Positions 14,114 through 21,676 of a stretch of DNA of 28,212 bases are shown here, in pieces. The notes under the pieces are model-generated. The model was not told where the DNA came from. It saw only the letters and a program-made list of their open reading frames with translations, and did no database searches. Every line of letters starts with the position of its first letter. The first letter of the stretch is position 1. Location of the stretch: NCBI RefSeq assembly GCF_000701705.1, contig NZ_JNJP01000049.1, positions 1 through 28,212 on the forward strand, read 5' to 3'. Made by a program: the position numbers and the translations under genes. The stretch is from Bilophila wadsworthia ATCC 49260. Lineage in GTDB: Bacteria > Desulfobacterota > Desulfovibrionia > Desulfovibrionales > Desulfovibrionaceae.

Positions 14114-15094
14114 ATGAGCAGCGTGTATCGTATCGAAAATGAAGAAGGAATGGGCCCGTTGGGCCGGCGCGGTATCGAATTGACCCACGAGATCATGTAT
14201 CGGCATTATCGGCGTGACGAGGACTTCGTTTACGCGCAGATGGCAGAGGGCGTCACGTGGATCGGGCCTTCACGCGCCCAGTACACCACCGGCGTGGACA
14301 AGCTCAGGGAACTCTTGCAGATCGAGCAGCTTGTCACCTTCACGATGGAGCAGGAAACCTATCAGGTCGCCTATGAGGATGAGCACTCCTGTCTCATCTT
14401 CGGTTGCTGTACGGTTACTTCCGATGAGGAAACCGGCCTGTTCATACGGACTCTGCAACGGGTATCCTTCTTTTATCGGTTGATTGGCGACCGACTCCAT
14501 GTCGTGCACATGCATCTGTCCCACCCTTACGAAGTCGTGGATTCGGACGAAGTGTTCCCGTTCCGGTATGGAAAGGATGCCTTCGACTATATCCAGCAGA
14601 CGCACCAGATGGCCTTTACGGACAGCCTGACCGAACTCGGCAACCGCAACGCCTACGAGACGAGCTGCGTGAGGATGGCCCATGATTTCGACTCGGTGCG
14701 TTCCCTATGCCTCATCCTGTTCGATCTCAACGGCATGAAACGGGTCAACGACACATGGGGGCACCTCGCCGGGGATCGGCTCCTTAGGGATTTCGCCTCG
14801 CTCCTACGGGAAACCATGCCTCCCACCGCCAAATTGTACCGCTACGGCGGGGACGAATTCATTGCCGCCTTGCACGAGGTTTCGCTTTCCGATGTGAAAA
14901 AGTGCCAGCAAAAGTTGGAACAACGTATCGCGCGCTACAACGAGGAAAACGAAATACATCTGAGTGCCGCTTGGGGACATGCCTTTTTCAATCCGGAAAC
15001 GGATCACGGCCTTTCGGAAATCGTCAAGCGGGCGGATGGCATGCTCTACGCCATGAAGCGGGCCATGAAACAGGCCGCCGAGAACGCAAGCTGA
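14114..15094 (+). CDS. diguanylate cyclase with N-terminal SnoaL-like sensor domain
   Basis: This 326-residue soluble protein has a SnoaL/NTF2-like domain at about 20-140 (EIMYRHYRRDEDF … FFYRLIGDRLHVVHMHLS). A short linker with TDSLTELGNRNAYE (169-182) leads to a GGDEF domain whose active site GGDEF is intact at 245-249 (YRYGGDEFIAAL). It should make cyclic di-GMP from GTP. The RxxD inhibitory site expected five residues before GGDEF is absent (PPTAKLYRY), so product inhibition is probably lost. GAGGAGAG before ATG 14114 fixes the start. No membrane segment is present, so it senses a cytoplasmic signal, perhaps a small ligand in the NTF2-like cone. Confidence 0.92.
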   Translation: MSSVYRIENEEGMGPLGRRGIELTHEIMYRHYRRDEDFVYAQMAEGVTWIGPSRAQYTTGVDKLRELLQIEQLVTFTMEQETYQVAYEDEHSCLIFGCCTVTSDEETGLFIRTLQRVSFFYRLIGDRLHVVHMHLSHPYEVVDSDEVFPFRYGKDAFDYIQQTHQMAFTDSLTELGNRNAYETSCVRMAHDFDSVRSLCLILFDLNGMKRVNDTWGHLAGDRLLRDFASLLRETMPPTAKLYRYGGDEFIAALHEVSLSDVKKCQQKLEQRIARYNEENEIHLSAAWGHAFFNPETDHGLSEIVKRADGMLYAMKRAMKQAAENAS

Positions 15095-15210
15095 CGGGCC
15101 CTTGGTCCCCTTGTGTCCTTACGGGGTCGTGTTCCTCTTGGGCCGCGTGATGGAGTTTCAGGCCGACATCAAGAGGGCTTCCATAAAAGAGGCAAGGGAA
15201 AACCTTCAAA

Positions 15211-15465
15211 ATTGAGGCATGACGCCAGAAGCCCCGGCAGGAGAAAGTCCGCCGGGGCTTTTCGTTTATGTGGTGCGGCGGGCGGTTTCGTCCATCCGGC
15301 GGAGTTCGTGTTTTGTGGCCTGCCCCATGAAGAGGAAGGGCAGGATGTCACGGGTGAGGACGGAGGAGCGTTGCCGGTTCCCGGCGGCATCGGTACGGGC
15401 GTCCGGGGAAGGCCGTAGCCGCAAAGCCCGGTGGGAGGATAGGGCGGGGCTATGCATCGCAGGCG
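15211..15465 (+). pseudogene. decayed copy of the phage methyltransferase-tail/Rha-like junction (copy D)
   Basis: The sequence follows 2754-2861 and then 4347 to about 4535 without the island between them, at roughly 80-90% identity by eye. It contains the last codons ATTGAGGC-TGA, the hairpin AAGCCCCGGC/GCCGGGGCTT (15229-15238 with 15251-15260), and on the minus strand (15266-15457) the Rha-like tail: PDARTDAAGNRQR, LPFLFMGQATKHE, ending in RRTT. No other phage gene is nearby. It shows the arrangement before the brnTA island arrived. Confidence 0.85.
15228..15263 (+). terminator. terminator-like hairpin, repeat copy D
   Basis: A 10-bp stem (15229-15238 with 15251-15260) is followed by TTC. 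It may now end transcription of the diguanylate cyclase gene, which has no other hairpin behind it. Confidence 0.55.
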
Positions 15466-15469
15466 AGGT

Positions 15470-16000
15470 TCAGTCTGTGGCGAAGGGGCGGGGCCTCTCT
15501 CGGTTTTTCTTTTTAACAGATTTAAATACTGAAAGATAAACCACAAAGAGAAACATGAGTATCGTGCAAAAGTTTTGCGAAGTACAGAATATGTTCATCC
15601 ATATGCTCTCTTCAGGTATTATGGCCTCTGTCGGTTGTGATAGGTAGTAGCTGTATTGGCCGTGTGTAAACGGTAGGAAAACGAGCATACCGTACGTAAT
15701 GAACAGGATATTGATAACATACTTTAACGTTATCCATCTGAATTTAAAGAATCCCCAATTCCCATATAAAGAGTAGATGAGCCCTGTGGCTAGACATCCG
15801 CCGGCTCCGGGGCCGACTATGATAAAATCTATATAAAATAAAATCTTGCTGAATGTGATCTGTTCATGTGCGGTGCTGGGATGAAAGAGGCAAAACAAGA
15901 GTACCATCGTTGTTGCCCCGCCACCCCAGAGGGCGGCAAAAAACAGATGGGCAAATTTTAAATATCTTTTTTGTTGGATAGTCAGCTGTCTTTCTGGCAT
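15470..16000 (-). CDS. four-helix inner-membrane protein, uncharacterised (DUF2269-like)
   Basis: This 176-residue protein has about four hydrophobic helices: KFAHLFFAALWGGGATTMVLL (13-33), a second with IDFIIVGPGAGGCLATGLIYS (58-78), WITLKYVINILFITYGMLVFL, and a C-terminal helix near 135-160. The His in the first helix and the GPGAGG motif suit the DUF2269/CopD-like group, but I am not certain. AAGGA precedes ATG 16000. The stop lies at the edge of the decayed phage copy, so the last few residues (RPRPFATD) may be altered. Codon use is AT-rich relative to its neighbours. Confidence 0.75.
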   Translation of the reverse strand: MPERQLTIQQKRYLKFAHLFFAALWGGGATTMVLLFCLFHPSTAHEQITFSKILFYIDFIIVGPGAGGCLATGLIYSLYGNWGFFKFRWITLKYVINILFITYGMLVFLPFTHGQYSYYLSQPTEAIIPEESIWMNIFCTSQNFCTILMFLFVVYLSVFKSVKKKNRERPRPFATD

Positions 16001-16037
16001 GTTTTATCCTTATAAATGGCATTTTGATTCCCCCTTG

Positions 16038-16066
16038 GGTATAGTTTACTTTCCGTGTTTGTACAA
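16038..16066 (-). promoter_or_regulatory. possible promoter of the 15470-16000 gene
   Basis: On the minus strand TTGTAC (16066-16061) and TATACC (16043-16038) are 17 bases apart in an AT-rich stretch just upstream of the gene. Weak consensus. Confidence 0.35.
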
Positions 16067-16090
16067 TTTACAATAATATATTGATATAGT

Positions 16091-16541
16091 TGTTTTTTTA
16101 AAGTGGGCGAGATGGCACGCATTCCCTTTCTTGCCTCTTTTTCTTGTCTCCTTGTACGTATGCCGCTTCTTCCCTTCCCGCCGTAGCCAGGCACCGCTGA
16201 CGCCGGGGCCATCGCCACTGGCGGATGCTACCTACCGGGGCGAGACACTTACCGAGCGGGAGGCCCTGCCCGCAGGCAAGGCCGGGAGCCCCCTTGCGGA
16301 GCAAGGGATGGAGACGGCACAGAGAAGTGGCGGGGGCATCCAGCTTGCCCGCGAGGAAGACGCCTTTTCCGTATGTCCGGCCCGGCTAGCTTCCCACACT
16401 GCGTGTTCAGTAATTATAACTATCGGCGTAAAAGATGGAAAAAGGGAAAAGCCCCACACCCGCAGGAGGCCTAGGGCTTTCCTTGCCCGGCATCTTGACT
16501 TTGCAGGCATGGTATGGTCTGGGAGGCAACAAGGAGTGGCT
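16091..16541. other. intergenic region before yccF
   Basis: No gene supported. Frames stay open by GC content, and the one running into yccF reads as low-complexity junk (PLTPGPSPLAD…) with no ribosome site. Several short inverted repeats occur at 16190-16330. Confidence 0.45.
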
Positions 16542-17006
16542 ATGAGACTATTAGGTAATATCCTTTGGCATTTTCCGTGCTTTGGTTTTGTGACGTCTTT
16601 GTTTTCTTTTTTGGCGGGGATCCTTTTAACCGTTACCGTTGTCGGTGCCCCCATCGGGCTTGGTTTGATTCAATATGCCAAGTTCGCTCTCGCTCCGTAC
16701 AGCTATTCCATGATAGACAAGCGGGAATTGCATCCCAATAAGAGCGGAAACATCCTGTACGCCATTCTTTGCCTCATTGTCCGGATCCTGTACTTTCCCT
16801 TGGGCGTGCTTTTTTTCTTGTGGGGCATTGCCCAGGTCGTTGTCATGTGCTGCACGATTGTCCTGTTGCCGATGGCGATTCCCTATGCAAAGTCGCTGTC
16901 CACGTTCTTCAACCCGGTGGGCAAGGTCTGCGTTCCCGTTGCGGTCATGGATGAGCTTGAACGGCGCAAGGCTGAAAAGGAAGTGGATGCCTATCTGAAT
17001 AAGTAA
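16542..17006 (+). CDS. yccF: YccF-family inner-membrane protein
   Basis: This 154-residue product starts at ATG 16542, 5 bases after AAGGAG (16531-16536); the long upstream extension is not credible. It has the YccF repeat organisation: an N-terminal part LGNILWHFPCFGFV…LLTVTVVGAPIGLGLIQYAKFALAPY and a second copy around NILYAILCLIVRILYFPLGVL…LPMAIPYAKSL. Each copy makes a helical hairpin. The last 25 residues are charged and cytoplasmic. Members are widespread but their role is unknown. Confidence 0.88.
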   Translation: MRLLGNILWHFPCFGFVTSLFSFLAGILLTVTVVGAPIGLGLIQYAKFALAPYSYSMIDKRELHPNKSGNILYAILCLIVRILYFPLGVLFFLWGIAQVVVMCCTIVLLPMAIPYAKSLSTFFNPVGKVCVPVAVMDELERRKAEKEVDAYLNK

Positions 17007-17070
17007 CCATTTTTTGATGTTAAGACAAATGGTTACATCAAATCGCAGAGCATGTTGCAGGATAGTTGCA

Positions 17071-17241
17071 ATGAAAAAATTCTTTTTGGTTTTGCTGTTC
17101 TGCGTATTCCCTTTTCACGTGTTGGCGGGAGATGTCTCGTACTGGGCTGACGGGCAGATCAAATGGATAGACGGTCAGGACGCTTCGTATTGGTCGGATG
17201 GGCAAATGAAATCCATCGGAAAGGAGTTTCCGGAAAGGTAG
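17071..17241 (+). CDS. tiny secreted protein with YWxDGQ repeats
   Basis: This 56-residue precursor is read from ATG 17071 (AGGA at 17058-17061). A clear signal peptide MKKFFLVLLFCVFPFHVLA would leave a mature peptide of about 37 residues. That peptide holds two near-repeats, YWADGQIKWI and YWSDGQMKSI, resembling single MORN-like units. No cysteines remain in the mature part. It lies 64 bases after yccF and before a strong hairpin, so it may share yccF's transcript. No family name can be given. Confidence 0.65.
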   Translation: MKKFFLVLLFCVFPFHVLAGDVSYWADGQIKWIDGQDASYWSDGQMKSIGKEFPER

Positions 17242-17285
17242 TTGCCATAGGGATGGCTTGGAATGGTTCTGGCTGTCTTGTAAAG

Positions 17286-17317
17286 AAAGCCCCCAACCGT
17301 GAGGAAGGGGGCTTTTC
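17286..17317 (+). terminator. terminator after the yccF/small-secreted-protein unit
   Basis: The stem AAAGCCCCC/GGGGGCTTT (17286-17294 with 17307-17315) with a 12-base loop ends in T residues. It is identical over 29 bases to 8870-8898. Confidence 0.8.
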
Positions 17318-17360
17318 CGTAAGAATCCTGAGGGATGGGGCGGCTCTCGTCTGGACCGTT

Positions 17361-18260
17361 TCACGCCCCGGAGGGGCGCACAGGGGGGGAGGCCCCCTCC
17401 AAAGCGCAGCGCAACGCTTCGGGGAGGAAGGGCAGCAGTTCCGCGATCTGCGTCGCGGGGGTCGGGTTCGCAAGCAGCCCGGTAATCCGGCTGGCCCGCG
17501 CGGCGGTCAGGCAGGCTTGGGGCATCTCCATGCCGCCGGCGAGCAGGCCCGTCACAAGGCCGGTGACGAGATCGCCCGTGCCTCCGATGGGCTCCAGAGC
17601 GGCAACCTGCGGTTCGGATACGTCGCCGAGGAACCGCCCGCCTTCCACAAGGTGATCGACCTTCCCTTTGATGAGCAAGAAGCGCGCGGCGTTTCCGTGC
17701 TGATAGGCGCGTTCGACGAGGCTTGGGATATCCTCATCCGCGGCCAGCAGGAACCCCCTGGTGTAAAAAGGGTGCGGCGCCTTTTCATCGGCAAGGAAGG
17801 CCAGTTCCCCGGCATCGGGGGTGAACAGATCGTAGGCGTCGGCGTAGCCGCTCATCTTGGCGACATACATGAAACCGGCATCGGCGACGAGCACGGGCTT
17901 CGGGTCCGCTTCTTCCAGAGCCATCAGGACGCGGTTGTGCCCATCAAGGTCGGGGAACAGGTAATGAAACGTGATGCCCCGAACCCCGGACAGGCTGGGG
18001 GAGGCCGCAAGGCGGCTGTAGAGCTTCCTGCTCCCGTCGCCGTTCCCGGTGTCCCCGGCGAGCAGTGCCGTGGGAGGCTCCACCCCAAGCGTTTCGCACG
18101 TCAGCAATGCGGTTCCGAGCAGGGCGGGTGTCCCGCGCTGTACGGAAAGCGGGGCGATGCCCCCGCCCTCCGCATGGAGGAAGCCGCCATCCAGACGCCA
18201 GCGTCCCCCCGTCAGGGGAAAAGACGCATCCGGCACCGTACCGCAGATCATCCACGCCAT
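17361..18260 (-). CDS. ribokinase-fold protein related to NAD(P)H-hydrate dehydratase, last gene of the selenium-type operon
   Basis: This 299-residue protein shows two hallmarks of the YjeF-C/ribokinase fold: TPDAGELAFLAD at 147-158 and the nucleotide/anion-hole motif GGTGDLVTG at 226-234. In NnrD these parts bind ADP/ATP for repair of hydrated NAD(P)H. The N-terminal 100 residues diverge from NnrD, and no YjeF-N epimerase is attached. GGAGG precedes ATG 18260, and the start overlaps the DUF3343 gene by 13 bases. Linkage to YedE, TusA-like and DUF3343 genes suggests a specialised kinase or dehydratase in selenium or sulfur metabolism rather than housekeeping repair; inference. Confidence 0.75.
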   Translation of the reverse strand: MAWMICGTVPDASFPLTGGRWRLDGGFLHAEGGGIAPLSVQRGTPALLGTALLTCETLGVEPPTALLAGDTGNGDGSRKLYSRLAASPSLSGVRGITFHYLFPDLDGHNRVLMALEEADPKPVLVADAGFMYVAKMSGYADAYDLFTPDAGELAFLADEKAPHPFYTRGFLLAADEDIPSLVERAYQHGNAARFLLIKGKVDHLVEGGRFLGDVSEPQVAALEPIGGTGDLVTGLVTGLLAGGMEMPQACLTAARASRITGLLANPTPATQIAELLPFLPEALRCALEGASPPVRPSGA

Positions 18261-18823
18261 AGCCGCCTCGCCTCCTCAAACGCGCGTTGCAGCGAATAAG
18301 AACACAGCGTCTGCCCCTTGACCCGCGGCTCCTCGGCCTCGCCGATGCATTGCCCCGTCAGCAGCGCCGCCAGATACGGCACATCGGGGCATCCGCCTCC
18401 GGACACGTTGACGATTTTCCCCGTGGCGCGTTCCACGGTGATTTTCATGTTCGCGGCCCGCACCATGAACCAGTCGCCGTAATCCTGGACATGGAACAGC
18501 GATACGGGTTCGAGCAGGGTATCGCGCATGGGGACGGACTGGATCGGCTCAAGGCGGGCGGCTCCCAGCGCGTTGCGGATAAGCGGCTCCTGCATCAGGT
18601 CAAAGACGATGATCATGTCGCATCCCGTACGCAGTTCGGGGGGAGGCCCTTTGACCTCCACGGCAAACCCCGCTTCCCGCAGTATCCGTTCGGCCCGGAT
18701 GACCTCGCCCGTATGCTGGAAAACGAGAAAGCCGTATTCCGTGGATGTGCGGGAAGGCGGGGAAGCCCCTTTCCGGGGCTTCCCTTGAAACACTTCGGCT
18801 AAACGGGAAAAGAAGTTCCTCAC
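18248..18823 (-). CDS. DUF3343 domain protein, selenium/sulfur-trafficking cluster
   Basis: This 191-residue product starts at GTG 18823, which overlaps the TusA-like stop (GTGA). Residues 28-100 carry the DUF3343 pattern: GFLVFQHTGEVIRAERILREAGFAVEVKGPPPELRTGCDMIIVFD. A C-terminal half with VSGGGCPDVPYLAALLTG follows and is not assigned; its cysteines (Cys45-like GCD and GGGC) could carry sulfur or selenium. DUF3343 often lies beside YedF/TusA-like genes in selenium-using bacteria, where the two domains can also be fused. Here they are separate but translationally coupled. Confidence 0.75.
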   Translation of the reverse strand: MRNFFSRLAEVFQGKPRKGASPPSRTSTEYGFLVFQHTGEVIRAERILREAGFAVEVKGPPPELRTGCDMIIVFDLMQEPLIRNALGAARLEPIQSVPMRDTLLEPVSLFHVQDYGDWFMVRAANMKITVERATGKIVNVSGGGCPDVPYLAALLTGQCIGEAEEPRVKGQTLCSYSLQRAFEEARRLWRG

Positions 18824-19032
18824 TTGCGGAGTTCCAGCCGGAAGACGCCCTCGCCCTCATCTTTCGGGGTGACGTTCCAGCCCTTTTTTTCAGCGGCGCG
18901 GGTGACGTTTTCGAGGCTGGCCTCGTTGTCCACCAGCACATCCAGAGGGGTATCGGCGTTTTCCGCTATGGCCTGATGGAAAAGGACCAACGGCTGGGGG
19001 CAGGAAAGTCCCCGGGTATCAATGGTACGCAT
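18820..19032 (-). CDS. yedF: TusA/YedF-like sulfur- or selenium-carrier protein
   Basis: The 70-residue protein has the TusA signature RGLSCPQPLV with the carrier Cys at residue 11 (CPxP). The size is that of single-domain TusA/SirA/YedF proteins. AAAGGAG precedes ATG 19032. It lies 12 bases behind yedE on the same strand, the usual yedE-yedF pairing. TusA proteins accept persulfide sulfur; in yedE-linked cases selenium handling is proposed. Confidence 0.88.
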   Translation of the reverse strand: MRTIDTRGLSCPQPLVLFHQAIAENADTPLDVLVDNEASLENVTRAAEKKGWNVTPKDEGEGVFRLELRK

Positions 19033-19044
19033 GGCAATACTCCT

Positions 19045-20130
19045 TTACGCCTTCTTGGAATGGACGAAGCCGATGATCAGGCAGACGGCGAAACCGAGGA
19101 TCGTCGCCTGCATACCGTATACGCCGATGCCCGTACCGGAACTGGCCGTGCCCAGATTGTGGGCCATAGCCGCGCCGACCAACATGCCGAGGGCAAAAAT
19201 GCCGGCGTCGCTGTCGCCTTCCCCCGCCATGAACAGCTGGCGGCCGGGGCATCCTCCGGCGAGTGCGAAGGCAAGGCCGGCGGTAACCATCCCAAGATAG
19301 TTCCACAGAAAGTCGCTGTGGGCCACGGGCTGGCCTTCAAAGCCGAACTTGAGGCCGCCCGTCAGGGCGTTCGCAATGAATGCGGCGGCGAACATGGCCG
19401 CCAGCCCGAGGAACAGGTGGGTGTAGCGGAAGAGGAAGAGGTCGCGGAACGCGCCCATCGTGCAGAAACGGCTGCGCTGCGCGAAGATGCCGATTATGAA
19501 GGCCAGCCCCAGCGAAGCGATGAAGGGGGCGTGCTGTGAGCCGGGGCCCTTCACGGAGTAGAACAGGGGGCCGCTTTGCGGCTGATCCGGGATTTGCGGG
19601 AAAATGAGGTAAAGAAGGAGCAGGCAGACGGCGATGACGGGGAAGAGTGCCCCGGAGACGACGCTCTGGCTGTTGCTGCGGCCAAGGGAATAGCCTTTTT
19701 TGAAAAAGAGCGTCCCGAACCAGATCCCCGTGGCCAGGCCGGCAAGGCCGAGGATGGCGTTTCCGTCGCCGCCGGCGAGGCGGAGTATCGCGCGCCACGG
19801 GCATCCGAGGAACACCAATGCGCCCATGGCGGCTATCATGCCGAGGACAAAACGGACGATGGGTGCGGAACCCCCGCGCGGTTTGAATTCCCGCGTGGCG
19901 ATGGCGGCGGCCAGCGAGCCGAGCACCAGCCCCATGATTTCAGGGCGCAGGTACTGGACGATGGCCGCGCGGTGCAGGCCAAGCCCTCCGGCCACATCGC
20001 GTTCGAAGCACGCTACGCAGATCCCCATGTTTGCCGGGTTGCCGAGCTTTTGCAGCCATACGGCGATCAGGCCGATGACGGCGCCCACAATGATGATGCC
20101 CGGCGTTGTCGCAAAAAGATTTTTCCTCAT
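19045..20130 (-). CDS. yedE: YedE-family putative selenium transporter
   Basis: This 361-residue membrane protein has about ten helices and the paired YeeE/YedE cysteine motifs: MGICVACFERD (near 35), FLGCPWR (108-114 region), RFCTMGAFRD (near 220) and GGCPGRQLF (near 298). The pattern GICVACFERDVAGGLGLH with FLGCPWRAILRLAGGD matches the selenium-linked YedE branch (YedE/FdhT). The family moves thiosulfate or a selenium/sulfur species across the inner membrane. GGAG precedes ATG 20130. It heads the minus-strand operon yedE, yedF-like, DUF3343, NnrD-like. Confidence 0.88.
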   Translation of the reverse strand: MRKNLFATTPGIIIVGAVIGLIAVWLQKLGNPANMGICVACFERDVAGGLGLHRAAIVQYLRPEIMGLVLGSLAAAIATREFKPRGGSAPIVRFVLGMIAAMGALVFLGCPWRAILRLAGGDGNAILGLAGLATGIWFGTLFFKKGYSLGRSNSQSVVSGALFPVIAVCLLLLYLIFPQIPDQPQSGPLFYSVKGPGSQHAPFIASLGLAFIIGIFAQRSRFCTMGAFRDLFLFRYTHLFLGLAAMFAAAFIANALTGGLKFGFEGQPVAHSDFLWNYLGMVTAGLAFALAGGCPGRQLFMAGEGDSDAGIFALGMLVGAAMAHNLGTASSGTGIGVYGMQATILGFAVCLIIGFVHSKKA

Positions 20131-20478
20131 CTCCTACTCCTTCCCAAACGTTTTGGCGGATACACCATGCGTACGATGGCTCCATCCTGAACGGGGAAAG
20201 AGAAGGAACGCCTCTACGGCCTCCCCTCGGCTGCACACTCAGAAGGGCGGCGAAAGGCTTGCTCTTTCCGCGTCCGAACAGACAATGAGAACCTCACACC
20301 GTGGGTTCTGTTTGTCCTCAATCAGTTGCGCGTATACAGCATTGGTACACCACCCTTAGAAATGTCGCCCATGAGCATTTCTCATGGACTGTTTCCTGTT
20401 ACACCGCCGGGAAGTCCGGGTCAACCCATCCTCGCAAGTGCGGCGGGACGTATTCGGGGCACGCTTTTCCGCATGAAA
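20131..20478. other. non-coding stretch upstream of yedE
   Basis: This should hold the yedE-operon promoter, but no convincing -35/-10 pair is seen. No ORF has a good ribosome site. Confidence 0.45.
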
Positions 20479-20503
20479 AAACCTCCCGCCAGGCGGGAGG
20501 TTC
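20477..20503 (-). terminator. terminator of the universal stress protein gene
   Basis: On the minus strand the 11-bp stem AACCTCCCGCC/GGCGGGAGGTT (20480-20490 with 20492-20502) is followed by TTTTTTC. Located 55 bases after the stop codon. Confidence 0.85.
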
Positions 20504-20557
20504 CAAAACGCGTAATGCTTTTCCTTGCCTGCCGGGAAAGGGCAGGTCGGCGTTCCG

Positions 20558-20995
20558 TCAATATCTGGGGCGGATGACGGATACGGAGCAGTGGGCCTTT
20601 TTCACGACTTCCGTGGCCACGGACCCGGCGAACAGCTGCCGGAACCCGATCCGGCCATGCGCGCCGACGACGATGCAGTCGATGTCGCTCTTGTGGGCGT
20701 ATTTGACGACTTCTTCCGAAATCTTCCCCATGAGGAACGCACAGTCGTCGACGCCTTCCGGGAAGTTCGTGTTCAGGAAGTGTTCCATCTTTTCCAGCAG
20801 GGCTTGGGTGGGCGCGATTCTGTTGGGCTGGCCCTCGCCGGAGAGGTAGTTGGATTCATAGACCGTTTCGGAAGGGAGCACGTACACGATCGAAACGGAA
20901 GCGCCCGTCAGGGACGCCACCATCTTCACGTGTTCGATGGCCGGATGGGGGGCGTCTTCCAAGTCAACGGCATAAAGAAGCTTTTTCAGTTCCAT
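20558..20995 (-). CDS. universal stress protein, UspA family
   Basis: This 145-residue protein starts MELKKLLYAVDLED at ATG 20995 behind AGGAGG; the longer frame lacks a site. It has the UspA fold with the ATP-binding signature GAHGRIGFRQLFAGSVATEV near residues 112-131 (GxHGxxG, nine residues, then GS). Such ATP-binding Usp proteins accumulate in stress and stationary phase. It is a single-gene unit. Confidence 0.93.
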   Translation of the reverse strand: MELKKLLYAVDLEDAPHPAIEHVKMVASLTGASVSIVYVLPSETVYESNYLSGEGQPNRIAPTQALLEKMEHFLNTNFPEGVDDCAFLMGKISEEVVKYAHKSDIDCIVVGAHGRIGFRQLFAGSVATEVVKKAHCSVSVIRPRY

Positions 20996-21049
20996 AGCAT
21001 GGCCTCCTGTGGTGCCCAAAACGGTTTTTATTGGGGGTACGATGCCCAA

Positions 21050-21676
21050 GGAGGAAGGCGTCTGTCAAGAACAATCCTCACGTATAAGGGAAGCAATGAT
21101 GATAGTTTGTTGAATCTCAAGCTATTCCCTTCATAAGGGCGCCCCGTGAATGCCGACAGCAAAGCGCCCGGGGGCGCTCCCGCCGCCGCGATAGGCCCTC
21201 GCCGCGTCATAGGCCGCTCCGGAAGCCCGGCGGTATCTGGGGGAATGCTTTGGAGAGTCCCGGCTGATCGGGAGGAAGGTGGATGCCACAGGAGCCGTCG
21301 CCGGGCATCCTGATCGCCGTGCGCCGGGACGTTCCCCAGCATGGACGTCGCAGCCAGCGAAGGCTGCCCCCTGATCGCCTCGCGCGTGGAACTCCCAGGA
21401 AACCGTCTATAAGGGGGCGACCGTGGATACCCTTGATCGCCACACGCCGGGGCGTTCCCTTCCGATCCGCCGCCGCTTGCCGGGCGGCCTTGTCCTTGCG
21501 GGCCGTGTCACGTATGATGGGGCGGAGACGGGTGACGGAGGCGGGCCGTGGGGAACGGCAGGGCCTCCGGCCTGTTTTTGGCATGGCGTTCTGCGGCCCC
21601 CCGAGGAGAAGGCGGGCCGCCCCGAGGAGGCCGGGACCCTTCCCGGCATGTTTGATGAAGAGAGAAGGAGTGGGCG
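21050..21676. other. long GC-rich intergenic stretch with weak tandem repeats
   Basis: No gene with coding support in 627 bases. Three imperfect copies of a TGATCGCC…CG…GTTCCC-like unit start at 21311, 21372 and 21434, spaced 61-62 bases. A perfect 7-bp hairpin AGCGCCC/GGGCGCT lies at 21163-21178. Confidence 0.45.

Noticed and set aside
16190..16400. Cobalamin riboswitch before yccF (a GCCACTG-like string is present)
   Set aside because: The rest of the conserved core is not found on either strand.
21300..21465. CRISPR-like array
   Set aside because: Only three imperfect units, no constant repeat or unique spacers, no cas genes.
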